Below are positions 31,886 to 43,491 of a stretch of DNA of 64,000 bases, piece after piece. This stretch comes from Bactericera cockerelli (taxonomy: Eukaryota; Arthropoda; Insecta; Hemiptera; Triozidae). The translations under genes and the position numbers were made by a program. Every line of letters starts with the position of its first letter. The stretch's first letter is position 1. The notes beneath the pieces were generated by a model, which had not been told where the DNA came from, did not search any database, and saw nothing but the letters and a program-made list of their open reading frames with translations. Location of the stretch: contig CM044963.1 in NCBI GenBank assembly GCA_024516035.1, positions 25,377,935-25,441,934 on the forward strand. The letters are read 5' to 3'.

Positions 31886-32560
31886 CAAAATTTTTCTAAC
31901 GATCTTTCTACCTATGTCTTTACCAACAACATTCGGATCAACTCTTAAAGTTGAGATATAATCATTTTATCAATACATAATGTATTCGTATAAATTATTG
32001 TGTTTATGTATGTGATGAAGTCATCAAGGCTATGAATACAGTTTCGTGGGTATCACTTTACCGCAGCATTTAGAATCATTCTGTAGTGATATATTACACT
32101 ATTTTACTCCTTTATAAAGTGATATATTAATTTACCATAGTAATCTTTTCTGGATTGATATATTTCACTATTTTATTTTACTCCTATCTGGAGAAATATA
32201 ATTATTTCATATTTTTTTCTCCTGCTATGCCACACCTGCCCAGGTTGTTACTCTTACAAGTTACCTGGTTAGCCTGGTTGCTGCTCATTTTTCCTCACAA
32301 GAAATGTGTGGACTCAAGAATTCTACAGAACAGTGTTAAGGATTATAAGTTTCACATGTAAATTCATAGCGCCTGCTGACGTTCTCTTATTAATGCCGTC
32401 TTGCTCCTTGGGGAGCTGATAATCTCCAGTTTGTACTTAGATTAATGTCTGAAACGTCAGAACTCGACACTAACTCACCTCCACCTCCTCCACTATCACC
32501 TCCATGATGTATGTGTGAATCCGAGTGCCAGGTATTTTAATATTTTAGCCTGCTAACAAG
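31886..32560. other. No gene seen
   Basis: AT-rich with GTGATATATT/TGATATATTTCACT repeats at 32085-32170. 32380-32530 is less AT-rich but shows no ORF. Confidence 0.4.
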
Positions 32561-33270
32561 GTTTCATTTCGTTACACCTTCAACCTTTCCTTTCTCTCTC
32601 TGTTTCTGTCTCACTCTCATCTCGTCATATTTTTCATTTCTCCTCTCTCTCTATAGTTTCTACATCCATGTAATTTCCTTTCAGCTTTCTTCTCGTATTC
32701 TCCCTCTTTGTCCCTTTTCTATTTTGCTATCTTTCCATTCCTCGCTCTTCTCCCCTTTTCTTCTCTCTCTCTCTCAATTTTTGGTCTTCTATTTCCTACT
32801 CCCACAATTTCCATTCCTGTCCTCTTTCCACTTTCTATTCCTTCATCTTCATATCTCTTTCTGACCCTACTTTATACCCTCTTCAAGTGACATGGCTAAT
32901 ATATTTCGTTTCATAACCTATTCCTCTTTCTCTAACTCCTACACTTCCTCATTATCCACTTCCTCTTTCTCTTTCTCTTACTTCTCCTCTACCTTCTTTT
33001 TCTCCTCCTCTACCTCCTCCATTCCTACCTCCTTCACCAGTAACTTTTCACATTCTTCCTCTTCCTTTTTCTTCTCTTTCCCCACAGTCTCCGTATTTAC
33101 CTGCTCCTCCTCTTCCTCTTATTATTTTTCTCTCACCTCCTCCCTATCTACCTTCTCCTCTTTCTCCTCCTTGACCTCCTTTAATTTCACCTCTTCCTCC
33201 TTTTCTTGTACCTTCTCTTCCTTTTCTTACACATCTTTCTCCTCCTCCTCTTCTTTTTCATCAAGAGCTG
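32561..33270. repeat. CT/TCC-rich low-complexity tract
   Basis: Pyrimidine-dominated sequence (CTCCTCTTCCTC-like). It opens Ser/Phe-rich frames (for example 32892-33275) that I do not accept as genes. Confidence 0.8.
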
Positions 33271-33600
33271 AATAGAATATCAAATACCTGACGCCCTCGT
33301 GACATAATGTCCTCGCTTACTATTCATCCTTCTTTTCAGGACTTTCATTATTATTTATTAAATGAAAGAGTTGGAAGGGCATCAAGAATAATTTCAGCCT
33401 TGGTGCATTCAATTTATGGTAACGGGACGATTATTACGAAGCTTCAAAGTCACCTTCAATGTCGTTTTTATTTGCTATTTATTAGAATATTTGACATTTA
33501 TTTCTTTCAATACAATTTCTTTCAGTAGGCTTTTATGAACTTTTATCGCTTGCTTACTTAAGTCCCCTGCAAATAATTGTATTGCCATTAAGTATAAGTA
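33271..33600. other. No gene seen
   Basis: AT-rich sequence with no recognised feature. Confidence 0.4.
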
Positions 33601-33603
33601 TTG

Positions 33604-33683
33604 TCTAGGTGGGGGACTATAAACAGGAAGTAGACCAGCAATCTGGCTGGGGGACTATAAACAGGGAATAGACCAGCTAATAG
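33604..33683. repeat. Tandem duplication of about 40 bp beside the pogo element
   Basis: GGGGGACTATAAACAGGAAG then TAGACCAGC occurs twice in succession just left of the transposon end. Confidence 0.75.
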
Positions 33684-34187
33684 GTAGCTTAACAACTAAT
33701 AGGTACCGTATATCGGGGTTACTTTGCTCAACTTTTAAGCATTTTTTCAGGTAATGTGGCATAACTTTTTTATTTCTCCAGTTATTTCAAAAAGGATTAT
33801 TTTATTTTGGAGCCAAAGAGAGGTACTTTTAAAGCTCTTAAGAAAATTTGCTGAATTATCTGCCTTTTTATATTTTTTTTATATATAAAGTCGTGTGCAA
33901 AGTTACCCCATGGATGGGGTTACTTTGCACACGGTACAACAGGACATTGTAAAAATGTGTTTTTTTCGTGATTGAGAAAAGATAGACTTCTGAAAACAAC
34001 TGCAATGAAAAGACGAAAAAAAAATCATCAAGACAAAAAAAATTGGTTAAAATTTTTGCTGTATTTTTTTTATTAAAAAGAAAAGAAAAAAAAATCGAAA
34101 AGCAATGAAACATAATGGCCACAAAAACATAAATATCAGGAACTTGATCACCTATCACACACAGAATCCTTTAACATAGGGGAGCTT

Positions 34188-36637
34188 TTAAAAGAAACTA
34201 TCATCTGAATTATCTTCTTCTTTACTGTTTCCGTCAACAACTTCAGTTTTACACTTTGGACAGATGAAGAATTCCTCCTCCTCATCATCACTCAGAAGAA
34301 AATCATAATCCTTAGGAATACAAGTACGATGGTAACATTTCTTGCACTCTTTACAACAATGTAGATTCTTGGAGCTTAATGAGCACCTCTCACACAAAGG
34401 ATCCTTTACCAAAGGAGCTTTAGATTGAACTTTTGCCTTTGCACCTTGGGCAGACGTTTTCAAAGGAGCTAGGATCTGATCCTGATTCTTTGAAGCAATC
34501 TCTCTTTTGATTTTCTTGATAGTTAAAGCTATATCAGAAGACTTAAACGGTGCCACAGTCGTCAGCAATTTCCTCTTCTTTTGCTTTTTCTTCGGACTCT
34601 TAGCGAAAGGATTAGTGACAGTTGTGGCATCTGACAACAATGTAGGGATTGGGGTGCAGTCGGATAAAAATGCAGCAGCGGAAGTAGATGGAGTTGAAGT
34701 CATATAGGTTCTATCTTCTACAGAATTCTCTTTTACAAGATTTTCTTTTACAACATTCTCTTGTACATGACTCTCTTCTACTACATACTCTTGCACATCA
34801 TCTATATTCTCTTCATCTCCATTCTCCAAGAGGTCACTTGGCTCCACGCTTTTTCCCGAAGCTATTTGGATCTTCTTCCTTTTCATTGTCTTCCGTGTGT
34901 CCAAGACATCCTTCGTTTTTCTATCAAGATAGGCTTTGAAACTGTCTTCTATATCCACAGTGTTGAAGTCTTTTTTCTGGAATACAAAACAAAGAAAGCA
35001 TTATAAATTGAATTATATTTAGAGTGAGCACGTTAACCTCCAAGCGTAGGCCCCCATATACCAAAATCTTACTTTGATTATACTCATTCAGCCTTTTAAG
35101 GACCGGGAAAGGCCAAATAATTTTTTAGCTGTACATACCTAGCCAGCCTCCGTGGCGAAATGGTTGTGACTACTGCACATAGTCCAAAGATCCTAAGTTC
35201 GATCCCGGTCGGAGCAGACTTTCTTAATGTGGGTAGCGGGTTCAATTCCCAGTGAATGGAGGGTAAAACCCCGCCCAAATCAGGACGTTAAAATCTAATA
35301 GAATCGTTGGCGTTAGGAAAGACATCCAGTCGTAAAAATGTGCCAAAACCAACCAAGCTCAAACATGAGGTTGAACAACGTCGACCCTGCTTAAGCGGGA
35401 TAAGACGAGAGTACAAGAAGAAGAACACCTACCCTAAATATCTTACCTTGAAGCCCTTCAGGAGTTCTTCTAAGTCAATAGGATGGATGCTGCACTTTCT
35501 AAAGCCTGATATCAAATTCTGCTCTTGATTTGATTTCAATGCCTCCATCAATTTGTTCAGCAAAGCAGGGAAATGTTGTTTGTCTAATGATGTCTTCCTT
35601 GCTCCTTGAGCTGAGTTCTTGTACTCAGTAAGTATCTTCCTCCAAGCCGCTTTCAGGGGCCTAAAGAAAGCCACGTCCAATGGCTGTGTCAAGTGCGTGC
35701 TGTTGGGCGGCAAGCAGATGAACCTAATGTTGTTTTTTTCACACAATTCAACAACTCTAGGTGATATGTGTGAAGACAAATTGTCTCCAATCATGGCTTT
35801 AGGTCCTACTTTCTTCTTCAAGTGGGGCAACAACATGGACACAAACCACTCCTCAAATGTACAAGCATCAAACCACCCACTTGTGGTGTTCGCATATCTT
35901 GCTCCCGGTGGACCTCCCTCTATCCAAGTTGACCACAGACAAGATGATTTGTAAACCACAAACGGAGGAAACAACTCCCCTGCGGCACTTCCGGCAAACA
36001 TAAGGGAAATACTTGATTTGGATGAGTTCATGATCACAGCTGGGTATTTTGACCCCCTTTTTACAATTACTTTCTTGCTCCCCGGATCATCTGAAAGGTT
36101 AGTTTCGTCATAGTTTATTATATTCTCAGGGGGCACATTTTCCAGGGATTTAGAAAGATTGGTCACATATTCTTTCAGAGATTCTGGAGTGATTCCTGCA
36201 CGAACTCTTTTGATGTTTTGAGCAAACCTTTGGGAGAGTTCAGGGTGACGTTTCATGAAACCAGCAGCCCAATCTTGGCCAGGCAGATGTCCACCTTTGA
36301 ACTGAGAAACCTTTCTTCCACTTTTCTGTAGGTAAGCAGAAACAATGTATTTCAGATCCTCTAGTGTAATCGGGAACATGGAGTCGCTCAGCTGTTGCAT
36401 GCATTTGACGAAAGAAGATTCTTCTTCATCATCAAATACACGTGGTCTTCCACATGAACTTGTATGCTTTTCATTCAGTTTGTTGAACAAAGTGCGCCTA
36501 GGTATCTTGTAATCAATTTCCGCCTGAGACCGAGTGATTTCACCTCTGCTTATTCTTTCAAGGGCTTCACTCAGTGTTTCTGCAGTGTAGTCTGCGTACT
36601 TTCGAGCACCTACCTCCCTCTTGTAATGTCGTGGCAT
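34188..36637 (-). CDS. pogo-type transposase, two coding exons (HTH_psq, DDE, PHD)
   Basis: Exon A 36637-35447 (397 codons) and exon B 34976-34188 (262 codons plus stop) join in phase 0 across an intron at 35446-34977 (donor CTTCAAG/GTAAGA, acceptor TTTTGTATTCCAG); total 659 residues. A 5' acceptor TTTTCTTGTTGCAG ends one base before the ATG, implying an untranslated first exon. Residues about 14-45 are a pipsqueak-type HTH (ITRSQAEIDYKIPRRTLFNK). The DDE_1 core has INYDETNLSD, KAMIGDNLSSH and NSTHLTQPLDVAFFRPLK, giving D, D, D. A basic/acidic linker follows, then a PHD finger near the C-terminus (CERCSLSSKNLHCC, CKKCYHRTC, FICPKCK). Its role is cut-and-paste at TA; the PHD finger may read chromatin marks. 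It is in good condition; a recently active transposon is more likely than a domesticated gene. Confidence 0.88.
34977..35446 (-). other. Intron of the pogo transposase carrying a SINE-C insertion
   Basis: 470 nt with consensus GT-AG ends on the minus strand. A SINE-C copy in the opposite orientation fills about 35140-35430. Confidence 0.8.
35140..35430 (+). repeat. SINE-C copy 2, inside the transposase intron
   Basis: Head TGGCGAAATGGTTGTGACTA with the B box AGTTCGATCCCGGT; body GGAGGGTAAAACCCCGCCC and GTTGGCGTTAGGAAAGACAT; GAA-rich tail. Relative to copy 1 it lacks the CCCAGGCTGGGTGAGG segment. Confidence 0.8.
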
Positions 36638-37219
36638 ACTGCAACAAGAAAACATAAAGCAATGAGCATAAAAATACAATTAATATTATTAAATTAAATG
36701 ATTATTAAATAAATGCATGGGGTAACTTTGCCCAAAGGTTTTACCTTGTGCAAACTCGTCAGAATGTAATGGGGTAACTTTGCCCATTTGGGAAAAAAAA
36801 CCCCAGAAATGGGTAATGTTACACCACAGAAAGTTTTTTCAATTTACAGAAAAACGACTCAAACTAAAAAAATGACGGTGACATGCATTTAAAGAAAACA
36901 AAATGGACTTTAAAATAATATAAACTGCTTACCTGTAGCTCAAGTACAATCTCCTCCAAGGTTGAAATTTTCTAACAATTTTTTTAGAAAAAAAAAACAA
37001 ACACCAAAAAATACACCTATTGACTGATCTATCCGGAACTGAACTGACAAATTCATACTTTTGACAAGACACACGTGTTGAGTAAAATGTATTTAAAAAG
37101 AAATTGAAGGAAAAAGATCTCTGTCGTTTAAAAAAAAAGATGCTAGATGGCAGCACATGTTTCATATGAAATTGGGAAAAGTTCCCCCCCTATGAGCAAA
37201 GAAGCCCCGTAGTACGGTA

Positions 37220-37902
37220 GCTTCCTTTTAAAAACAGTGGTAGAAGTGATGAGTCATTCCTCCACTGTCTGGCTAACATCGTTCACGATGACGCCACCCT
37301 ATGATGATGGTATACGTGGATTAAGCACCTCTGATGACAACTACCCAAATAATATGGTTCTGAAGTTAAGTGCGAAGGCAATTTTGTCCCAGATTAGAAT
37401 ACATTACAAACAATAGATTATTTTATAAAATTTATTTCGATATGTTATTTTATTTTATGGTGTGCTTTGAATAAACATATGTCTATGTTTTTTTTGTGTA
37501 AAAATAACTTATGGTAATCGCCATGATTGACAATCATTGTAGAAATCAAGAAATTATAGGTTAATGAATAAAAAACTAGAGGAATTTCTCTTTGATGTCA
37601 TTGAACACACTTTTGATGAAACTTTTTAAGACAATTTGAATAAAAAAGATTAATAATTGTAATGTTAATCAAATCTTGTCGATCCCAATTAAGTCTGAGA
37701 AAACGCAAAATGAAGGACGAAGAAGAGTAATCGAAATGTTTAATTGAAAATGGTTCGGTAATTTAAGTATGCATCATGGTTTTACTCTTGTCTCAAGTTT
37801 AATAACCAAAATATCTTCTTGTGTAAGTGTCTAATGTCTCATAAAATATTTTGAGACGCCTTCTATTCTTACGTTCACATTCTCGGGGTTTTATGTCTAC
37901 TA

Positions 37903-37933
<31 letters not shown>

Positions 37934-38030
37934 TGATAACGCTACACTCTACAGCCTCTGTAAGCAGCTATTTGCTGTTTGTCTAGGTCTGTACCTACTG
38001 TTGAAAGATGATATAATAGCTAGATATAAT
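37220..38030. other. No gene seen
   Basis: AT-rich, with an (ATT)n run at 37901-37928. Confidence 0.45.
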
Positions 38031-38083
38031 AGAAGTTATGGGCTTAATATACTTTATTAAGTATATTAAGCCCATAACTTCTA
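38030..38083. repeat. Perfect hairpin 1 (24-bp arms)
   Basis: 38030-38053 pairs exactly with 38060-38083 (AGAAGTTATGGGCTTAATAT arm), loop 6 nt. Confidence 0.9.
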
Positions 38084-38145
38084 CTAGTCGGCCTTTATAT
38101 CTGACAAGCGACAGCCTGCTTGTCAGATATAAAGGCCGACTAGTA
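38082..38145. repeat. Perfect hairpin 2 (28-bp arms)
   Basis: 38082-38109 pairs exactly with 38118-38145 (TACTAGTCGGCCTTTATATC arm), loop 8 nt. It abuts hairpin 1 with a 2-base overlap. Confidence 0.9.
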
Positions 38146-38199
38146 AAATAAGATTACGAATTATAAGCAGGATTGCATTTAGGATAGATCAGAGCATCC

Positions 38200-39065
38200 C
38201 TCAAGTTGGAGTTTCATAAATACCATAAGAGAAGATAGGCACACAAGGAAGAGAAAGAGAGAGAAAGAGAAAACTCAGAAAAATGAAAAGATAATAAAGA
38301 AAAAGCACAGAAAGACAGATTACAAGAAACAGAAGATAAAACAGGATGAGGAATAGAGGGAGAAAAACATGTTTCCTACTCAGTTTTATGTCTCCCAATA
38401 ATTTGATGACATCACAAACGACACATTTGATTAACGACTTTGAAAAGTATAACGAAAGAGAGAGAGACAGAGATAAAGTGAGAGAGAGAAGAGGGTAATA
38501 AAATGCGAGGACTAAAGGACTGATGACTAAGGAGAGATAGAACAGAAGAAAGAGGGAGAGAGAAAGGAAGAAGGGAAGTGGAAGTGAGAGAGCAAGAGTT
38601 GAATAAGATAGTGGACAGTATGAATATATAGTGGGAAGGAAAAAGAGAGGAAGAGGAAAATGACGAAGAAGTATAGAAAGAGAAGAAAAACAGAAATTAG
38701 GAACAAGAAGAAGTAGAAATGAGGGACAAGAAGAAACAAAAGGGAAGAAATGAGGGATGAGAAGAAAATTAAGAAGAATAAATTAGAAACAAGGAGAAGA
38801 GAAATGAGGGACAAGAAGAAGAAATGAGGAACGAGAAGAAGTCCATGAGAAGAAAAGTTAGAGGAAGAGGGATTAGGAATAAGAAGAAGACGAGAAATGA
38901 GGGACAAGAAAAAGAAGCAGAAGAAAAATTAAGGGACAAGAAGAAGAAGCAGAAGGAGAAATGAGGGACAAGAAGAAGAGGAAGAGGAAGTCAGGAACAA
39001 GAAGAAGAGGAAGAAGAAGAAGAAGAAGTCAGGAACAAGAAGAAGAGGAAGAAGTGGAGAAGATA
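38200..39065. repeat. Long polypurine tract (GA, GAAGAAG)
   Basis: About 860 bp of mostly purines on the plus strand. From about 38690 on there are repeated GGGACAAGAAGAAGA blocks of 30-50 bp. Confidence 0.85.
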
Positions 39066-39590
39066 AAAATGCTTACAAGTAGTTTTCATAACATTGCCCA
39101 GCATCTTGTCTAAGATAGAAGTGGTCCCTCCCACTGGGCGAATTTGGTTTGGTATTTCAGTGCCGTAATAGGCAGCTATGGAGGTTCATAGTTGAGGAAG
39201 ACATCCAGGGGTGCAGTGCTGCGAGATAAGGAAAGACAACATTTTGTAAGATACAAATGATTCCTACTTATTTATGGAATCCCTTGCCTTTATCCCATAA
39301 TAAATTCTGTTGATATTGGGTTTGGCATTGTTCAACCTCATGGTTGAGGTTGGTTGGGTGGTGCACATAGCAAATAAATATTATTATTAAACATTTACAA
39401 AAAACAATACTTCCGATACCTACCTAATATTACCTAATAGTATCTGAAGTAATTAATAATTAAGTGAATTACCCTGATCCATCGAAAATTTCGTATTTAT
39501 TCTCTTGCAACGGATGTAATTGCTTTACTTTTTTTCAATGTGCGTCCGCACCTCTCAAGTTTGCCTCCATTAATATAAAACTTTGTCCCC
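39066..39590. other. No gene seen; SINE-C scrap
   Basis: 39324-39370 is an inverted SINE-C fragment (TTCAACCTCATGGTTGAGGT). The rest is unremarkable. Confidence 0.4.
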
Positions 39591-40120
39591 TCACCCCTCA
39601 GTCTCCTTGCTTTATCTCTTTTGTCTCCTTCTACTTCTACCTCCTCCTCTTCTTTTTAAAACTCCTCCTCCTCCTTTTGAACGTCATTTTCATCTTTATC
39701 ATCTCTCCACCATTCTTCTATGTTTATCTGGCACCACTCTCCGCGCTCTCTCTCTCTTCTAACCCTTCTTATCATTTTTCTCTTTTCCTCCTACTCTTTT
39801 TCTTTTCCTCCTCAACTATATTATCCCACTCTTCCATTTATCTACCACTTCTATCCTCCTTTGTCCTCCTCCTGCCCCTTAACCCCTCCTTCTTTTTCTT
39901 CTTCAACCATATACCCTTATACCACTCTTCCATCTATCTACCACTTCTACCCTCCAATGTACTCCTCCCAACTTTCTTAACCCCTCCTTCTTTTTCTTCT
40001 TCAACCATATACCCTTATCCCACTCTTCCATCTATCAATCACTTGTACCCTCCAATGTACTCCTCCCACCCTTTCTGAACCCCTCCCTCTTTATTCATCT
40101 TCTTTTCTTCCATCAACTCA
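39591..40120. repeat. CT-rich tract with duplication of about 100 bp
   Basis: The block with CCTTCTTTTTCTTCTTCAAC, ATACCCTTAT and CACTCTTCCATCTATC occurs twice in tandem (from about 39885 and 39985), with a diverged third unit upstream at about 39795. Confidence 0.75.
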
Positions 40121-40699
40121 TCTTCTCTTCAACCTTGCCATCAAAAGGTACTTCATAATGGCCACTCGGCTCTGTCATTTGCTCCCTCCCCACTCGTTGA
40201 GAGTGAATTTGCTTTTTGTGAAAAAATTATAGCAGGGAGGAAAAAGGACACTGAGGTAATGTCAGCAAGGGAAAGGAGGATGAAGTTGGGAAGTAACAAA
40301 TTTACTTTTCTCTTCAAGCCTTTGCTTTCTAACTAATCGCTTCAAACTCCTCAGTTCCATCTCATTGTGTATCTTATAATCTTTCTAATTCTAGTGTTTT
40401 TTTTTTGTCTTTCTATTACCTGTAAGGTATGGAAGTATTGTTTTCGGTCATTTTCTTTAATCTGATAACATTTCTGGAGTTCTGGACGAATTATTTTCAC
40501 TCTTTGGTTTCTTTAGGAAATCTATAAATAATAATATCCGTTGTATTGAAAAATAAAATAAAAACCAATTTGATTTGCCTCTTACTTCTTTTCCATTTGA
40601 TTCTGTTTCGTTCACAATTCGTTCATTGTAAACGAATCATATGCTTACTAGGTATGCCAAGAAAATATAGAAAAAACTATGATATATTTTCTTAGATTT
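40121..40699. other. No gene seen
   Basis: Mixed composition, no recognised feature. Confidence 0.4.
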
Positions 40700-40835
40700 C
40701 CTGTGATATATCACATTCTCTGTGATTTCATGCGGCATACGTCAAATCCTTCGTGATTTCCTGTGATATGTCACATCTTTCTCTGGTTTCCTCAAATACG
40801 TGACATTTCCTACGATTTCCTGTAATAAGACTAAG
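40700..40835. repeat. Degenerate repeat of about 31 bp (GATTTCCTGTGATATGTCAC)
   Basis: Four imperfect units around 40697, 40727, 40758 and 40789, each with TTTCCTGTGATAT-like and YGTCACAT-like parts. Confidence 0.65.
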
Positions 40836-41455
40836 TTCAACTCTCAAAATTTCTTTTCCCAAGTTAAGGGATTTCGTATTTAGGTCAACATATGTGTTTG
40901 TTTTTCCTGAAACTTTTAGACTTATTCTCTCTCCCTCTTTCTCTCTCTCTGCCTTCTGTAATGGAGTCTGTCATCATGTTGGGGAGCATCATCAATTTAT
41001 CGTCTGAAATCAGCAGTCAGTCTTCTTGGCTCTATCGTGCTAGTCCAGAGGTCAAGGGTTCATTACTAGGCCGGACTGAAATATTGCCTACTATTTTTGA
41101 TTTATTTATTTACAGACTCTTTTATTTTCCTCACATTTTATCTCTCAGTTTTCTCTCTCTCTCTCTCTCTCTTTCTTTCGCTCTATCCTTCTCAGTCCCT
41201 CCTTCTCTTTATTTCTTTTTCTACCCTCTATCTCTTTCCGTCGAACCCATCTCTTCAACCTCTCTCTATCCTTTTCTCTTTTCATTCTCACCCACGCTAA
41301 AAGCAAGTAGGTTTTGGCAGTTGTCCAGTGTTTTAAAAAGCCTATCACACCCCTCAATTTCCTGTCTCTTCCTCCATTCATCACGACTTCATTTTTTATA
41401 CAAGCTGGATTTGCACAATTGATTTTTTTATGATTGTGATGTTTCTACTTGGGTA
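40836..41455. other. CT-rich low complexity, no gene
   Basis: (CT)n at 40926-40952 and 41148-41180. Between them about 40975-41075 has a possible tRNA-like remnant (TCCAGAGGTCAAGGGTTCAT). Confidence 0.45.
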
Positions 41456-41459
41456 CTAA

Positions 41460-41600
41460 CCGATCTTAGTAGCTCGATCGAACTGGGGGTGGACTTGTAA
41501 CCTGGAGGTCGGTGATTCCAGTCTCAAGTGCAGCGATAGAAATAAGTAAGGCAAGTTTGAGTAATATTTTGTTATACACAAGTATGTATATAATCAAAAC
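41460..41600 (+). repeat. SINE-B copy
   Basis: CGATCTTAGTAGCTCGATCG, then GGACTTGTAACCTGGAGGTC, with a degenerate B box (GGTGATTCCAGTCTC). Confidence 0.65.
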
Positions 41601-41762
41601 TTACTACTAGTTGAGTGTTCTCTCACCACGTGTACAACATGCAACTCCATACAGACCACTCATTCCACGTAAGTATTTTCGATGGGGTGACTCTGCCTGA
41701 TGCGTTGCGAAACGCAAAACATCTTGGATCCCCAGTCACAGGGTGCAACACAGACGCAAGCC

Positions 41763-42225
41763 AGCGTGGATGGCGCGTTGAATGCACCTCGTAGGATCAC
41801 CGAAGTTAAGCAACGTCCAGCGAGTTGAAAGTTTCGTGATGCTAGCATTCTGACACAACCCAGACTAGGTGAAGTTAATATGTTATTATTATTATTATTA
41901 TTAATAAACATATTTGATCAAGTTTTATTTACAAATAACATAGAATATATACATACATAGGAATTAAAATTAACAAAACAAAACTTGATCAAGGGCGGTG
42001 CTAATGCCAACGGCATTCTCTTCCGCACCATCCTTGATAAAAAAAAAGATAAAAGAAAGAAAAAAGAAGAAGACAAAGACAAAGAAAAAATAAAAGAAAT
42101 TATATACATAAAAAGAAGAAAAATAAAATAATGAAATTGGTTTGTGAGTGCCCTGCGAATTGAGGGTTGAGGGTATCGCCCCCGTCGTGATATGACCATG
42201 CAGTTGAAAGCGGTGTTAAACCAAA
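41763..42225 (+). repeat. 5S rRNA-derived SINE, copy 2, with nested insertion
   Basis: 5S-like head GGATGGCGCGTTGAATGCAC, then ATCACCGAAGTTAAGCAACG; the first part of the shared body (CCCAGACTAGGTGAAGTTAA) is followed by an insertion at about 41880-42138, and then the rest (TTTGTGAGTGCCCTGCGAAT, CCCCCGTCGTGATATGACCA). Confidence 0.8.
41880..42138 (-). repeat. TAA-tailed LINE 3' end inserted in the 5S SINE
   Basis: Contains (ATT)n, TTGATCAAGTTTTATTTACA and AACAAAACTTGATCAAGG, then the palindromic motif GCTAATGCCAACGGCATTCT as at 22095-22238, followed by AAG-rich sequence. Confidence 0.6.
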
Positions 42226-43491
42226 ATTAAAAAAAAGACAGCACAGCAGAAGCAGCTCCGAGATGTGCGGGGGGAAAAGTATCTTTAGTGCTCGGCCACA
42301 ACGGAGGCCTATACCCTGAACCCTGGGGTAGAGCCAGTACCTCGTAAAATAATGTAACCATGTTATTGAAGCGGCCACTACCCAAAAAAATCCCGAAAAT
42401 TGGCTATCAAGCTGTAGGTACCAGGGTCTGAAGTCTAGGGTGTCGGGTATAGGCCAGGGTCCTCGCTGACCGCCTACTTACAGACATATTCCAACTAGCT
42501 CCTTCAATCCTTCATATATTACTCCCACTTAAGTCCGTGATAAGTTTATGAGACTGGGTTTATGAGCTATTACCTTCCCTCCTCCCCTTCCTCTAAAGCA
42601 TTTCGTCTTTTAACTTTTAGTTCTTTAACGAAAATTCACTTAGTCTTAATTAGGTTCTTTTTTTTTCGTCGAAAACAACATGGACTCTCAAACAGAACAG
42701 TAAAAAGAAGCAGTGCTGGAGATATTGGTCAATTATAAACATCCTGTTTCTCTTTTAGAGAGGAGTTTATTTCTTTGTCGTATAACTACATGTGTAGGTA
42801 TGTAATGTATAATGATAGCTATGTATAATATGTATGTACGTATGTAGGTACACCGATGGTGAGGGAGTAACATTAGATATGTTTTACCTATTTTGTAAAA
42901 TTAATAATGCGAATAAATTAGAAATTATTATTTAAAAAAAAAAAAACAAGCACAATACTTCCGATATTTATCATTAGAAATTATAGGAAATAAAATGGCT
43001 CTAGCAAACCACAAGTCTCTAAACTTCCTACCTTCAACTCATGACACTGCACTCTACCGGAGTGAAAAAAATAATTTTGGAATTTGAAAACGCCTAATAC
43101 GTCAAAAGTTGTGATTTTGTGAGTAGATCAATCCCTGAAAGTTTCAAAAATTAAAAAAAAATCATCTTGAGTCTCCACACTGAGCTTAAAGTTTTTGCTA
43201 TTTTTGAGTATGCAATTTGAAGGGGCAACATAGGTTTGCAGTCCCTGACCCAAAGCTGGATGTCCCATGTAGTTCACCCATTCCCTCCTCCACTGAGCGT
43301 TTAGCATGATGTTGCCGAAACTTTACTGCCGCCTACGACAAGCACTGAGCTCGTAAAGTTTTGCAAAATACACTGCACGAGATGTGCTAAATTAGAAGTG
43401 GGTTTTCGCTAAATTGAGCAATTGAGTTGATTGAGAGATCGTAAAACACACGCGTGCCTATATGCTTTTGAAAGCTGTTTGTTTGGTCGCG
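42226..43491. other. No gene seen
   Basis: 42235-42480 is less AT-rich (GGAGGCCTATACCCTGAACC) and may be an old repeat that I cannot name. The rest is featureless. Confidence 0.4.

Larger units (their letters stand above)
33704..37219 (-). mobile_element. pogo/Tigger-like DNA transposon with PHD-finger transposase
   Basis: Terminal inverted repeats of about 25 bp (left from 33706, CCGTATATCGGGG; right ending 37217, CCCCGTAGTACGG) with TA on both sides (33704-33705 and 37218-37219), the Tc1/mariner-type target. Subterminal copies of GGGGTTACTTTGC or its complement occur at about 33716, 33898, 33914, 36720 and 36770. A spliced minus-strand transposase occupies the centre. Frames, splice sites, ends and flanks are all intact, so the element is young. 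Confidence 0.9.

Noticed and set aside
37290..37400. A third 5S-like sequence (CTGAAGTTAAGTGCGAAGGC)
   Set aside because: Only one short stretch agrees with 5S and the spacing is wrong.
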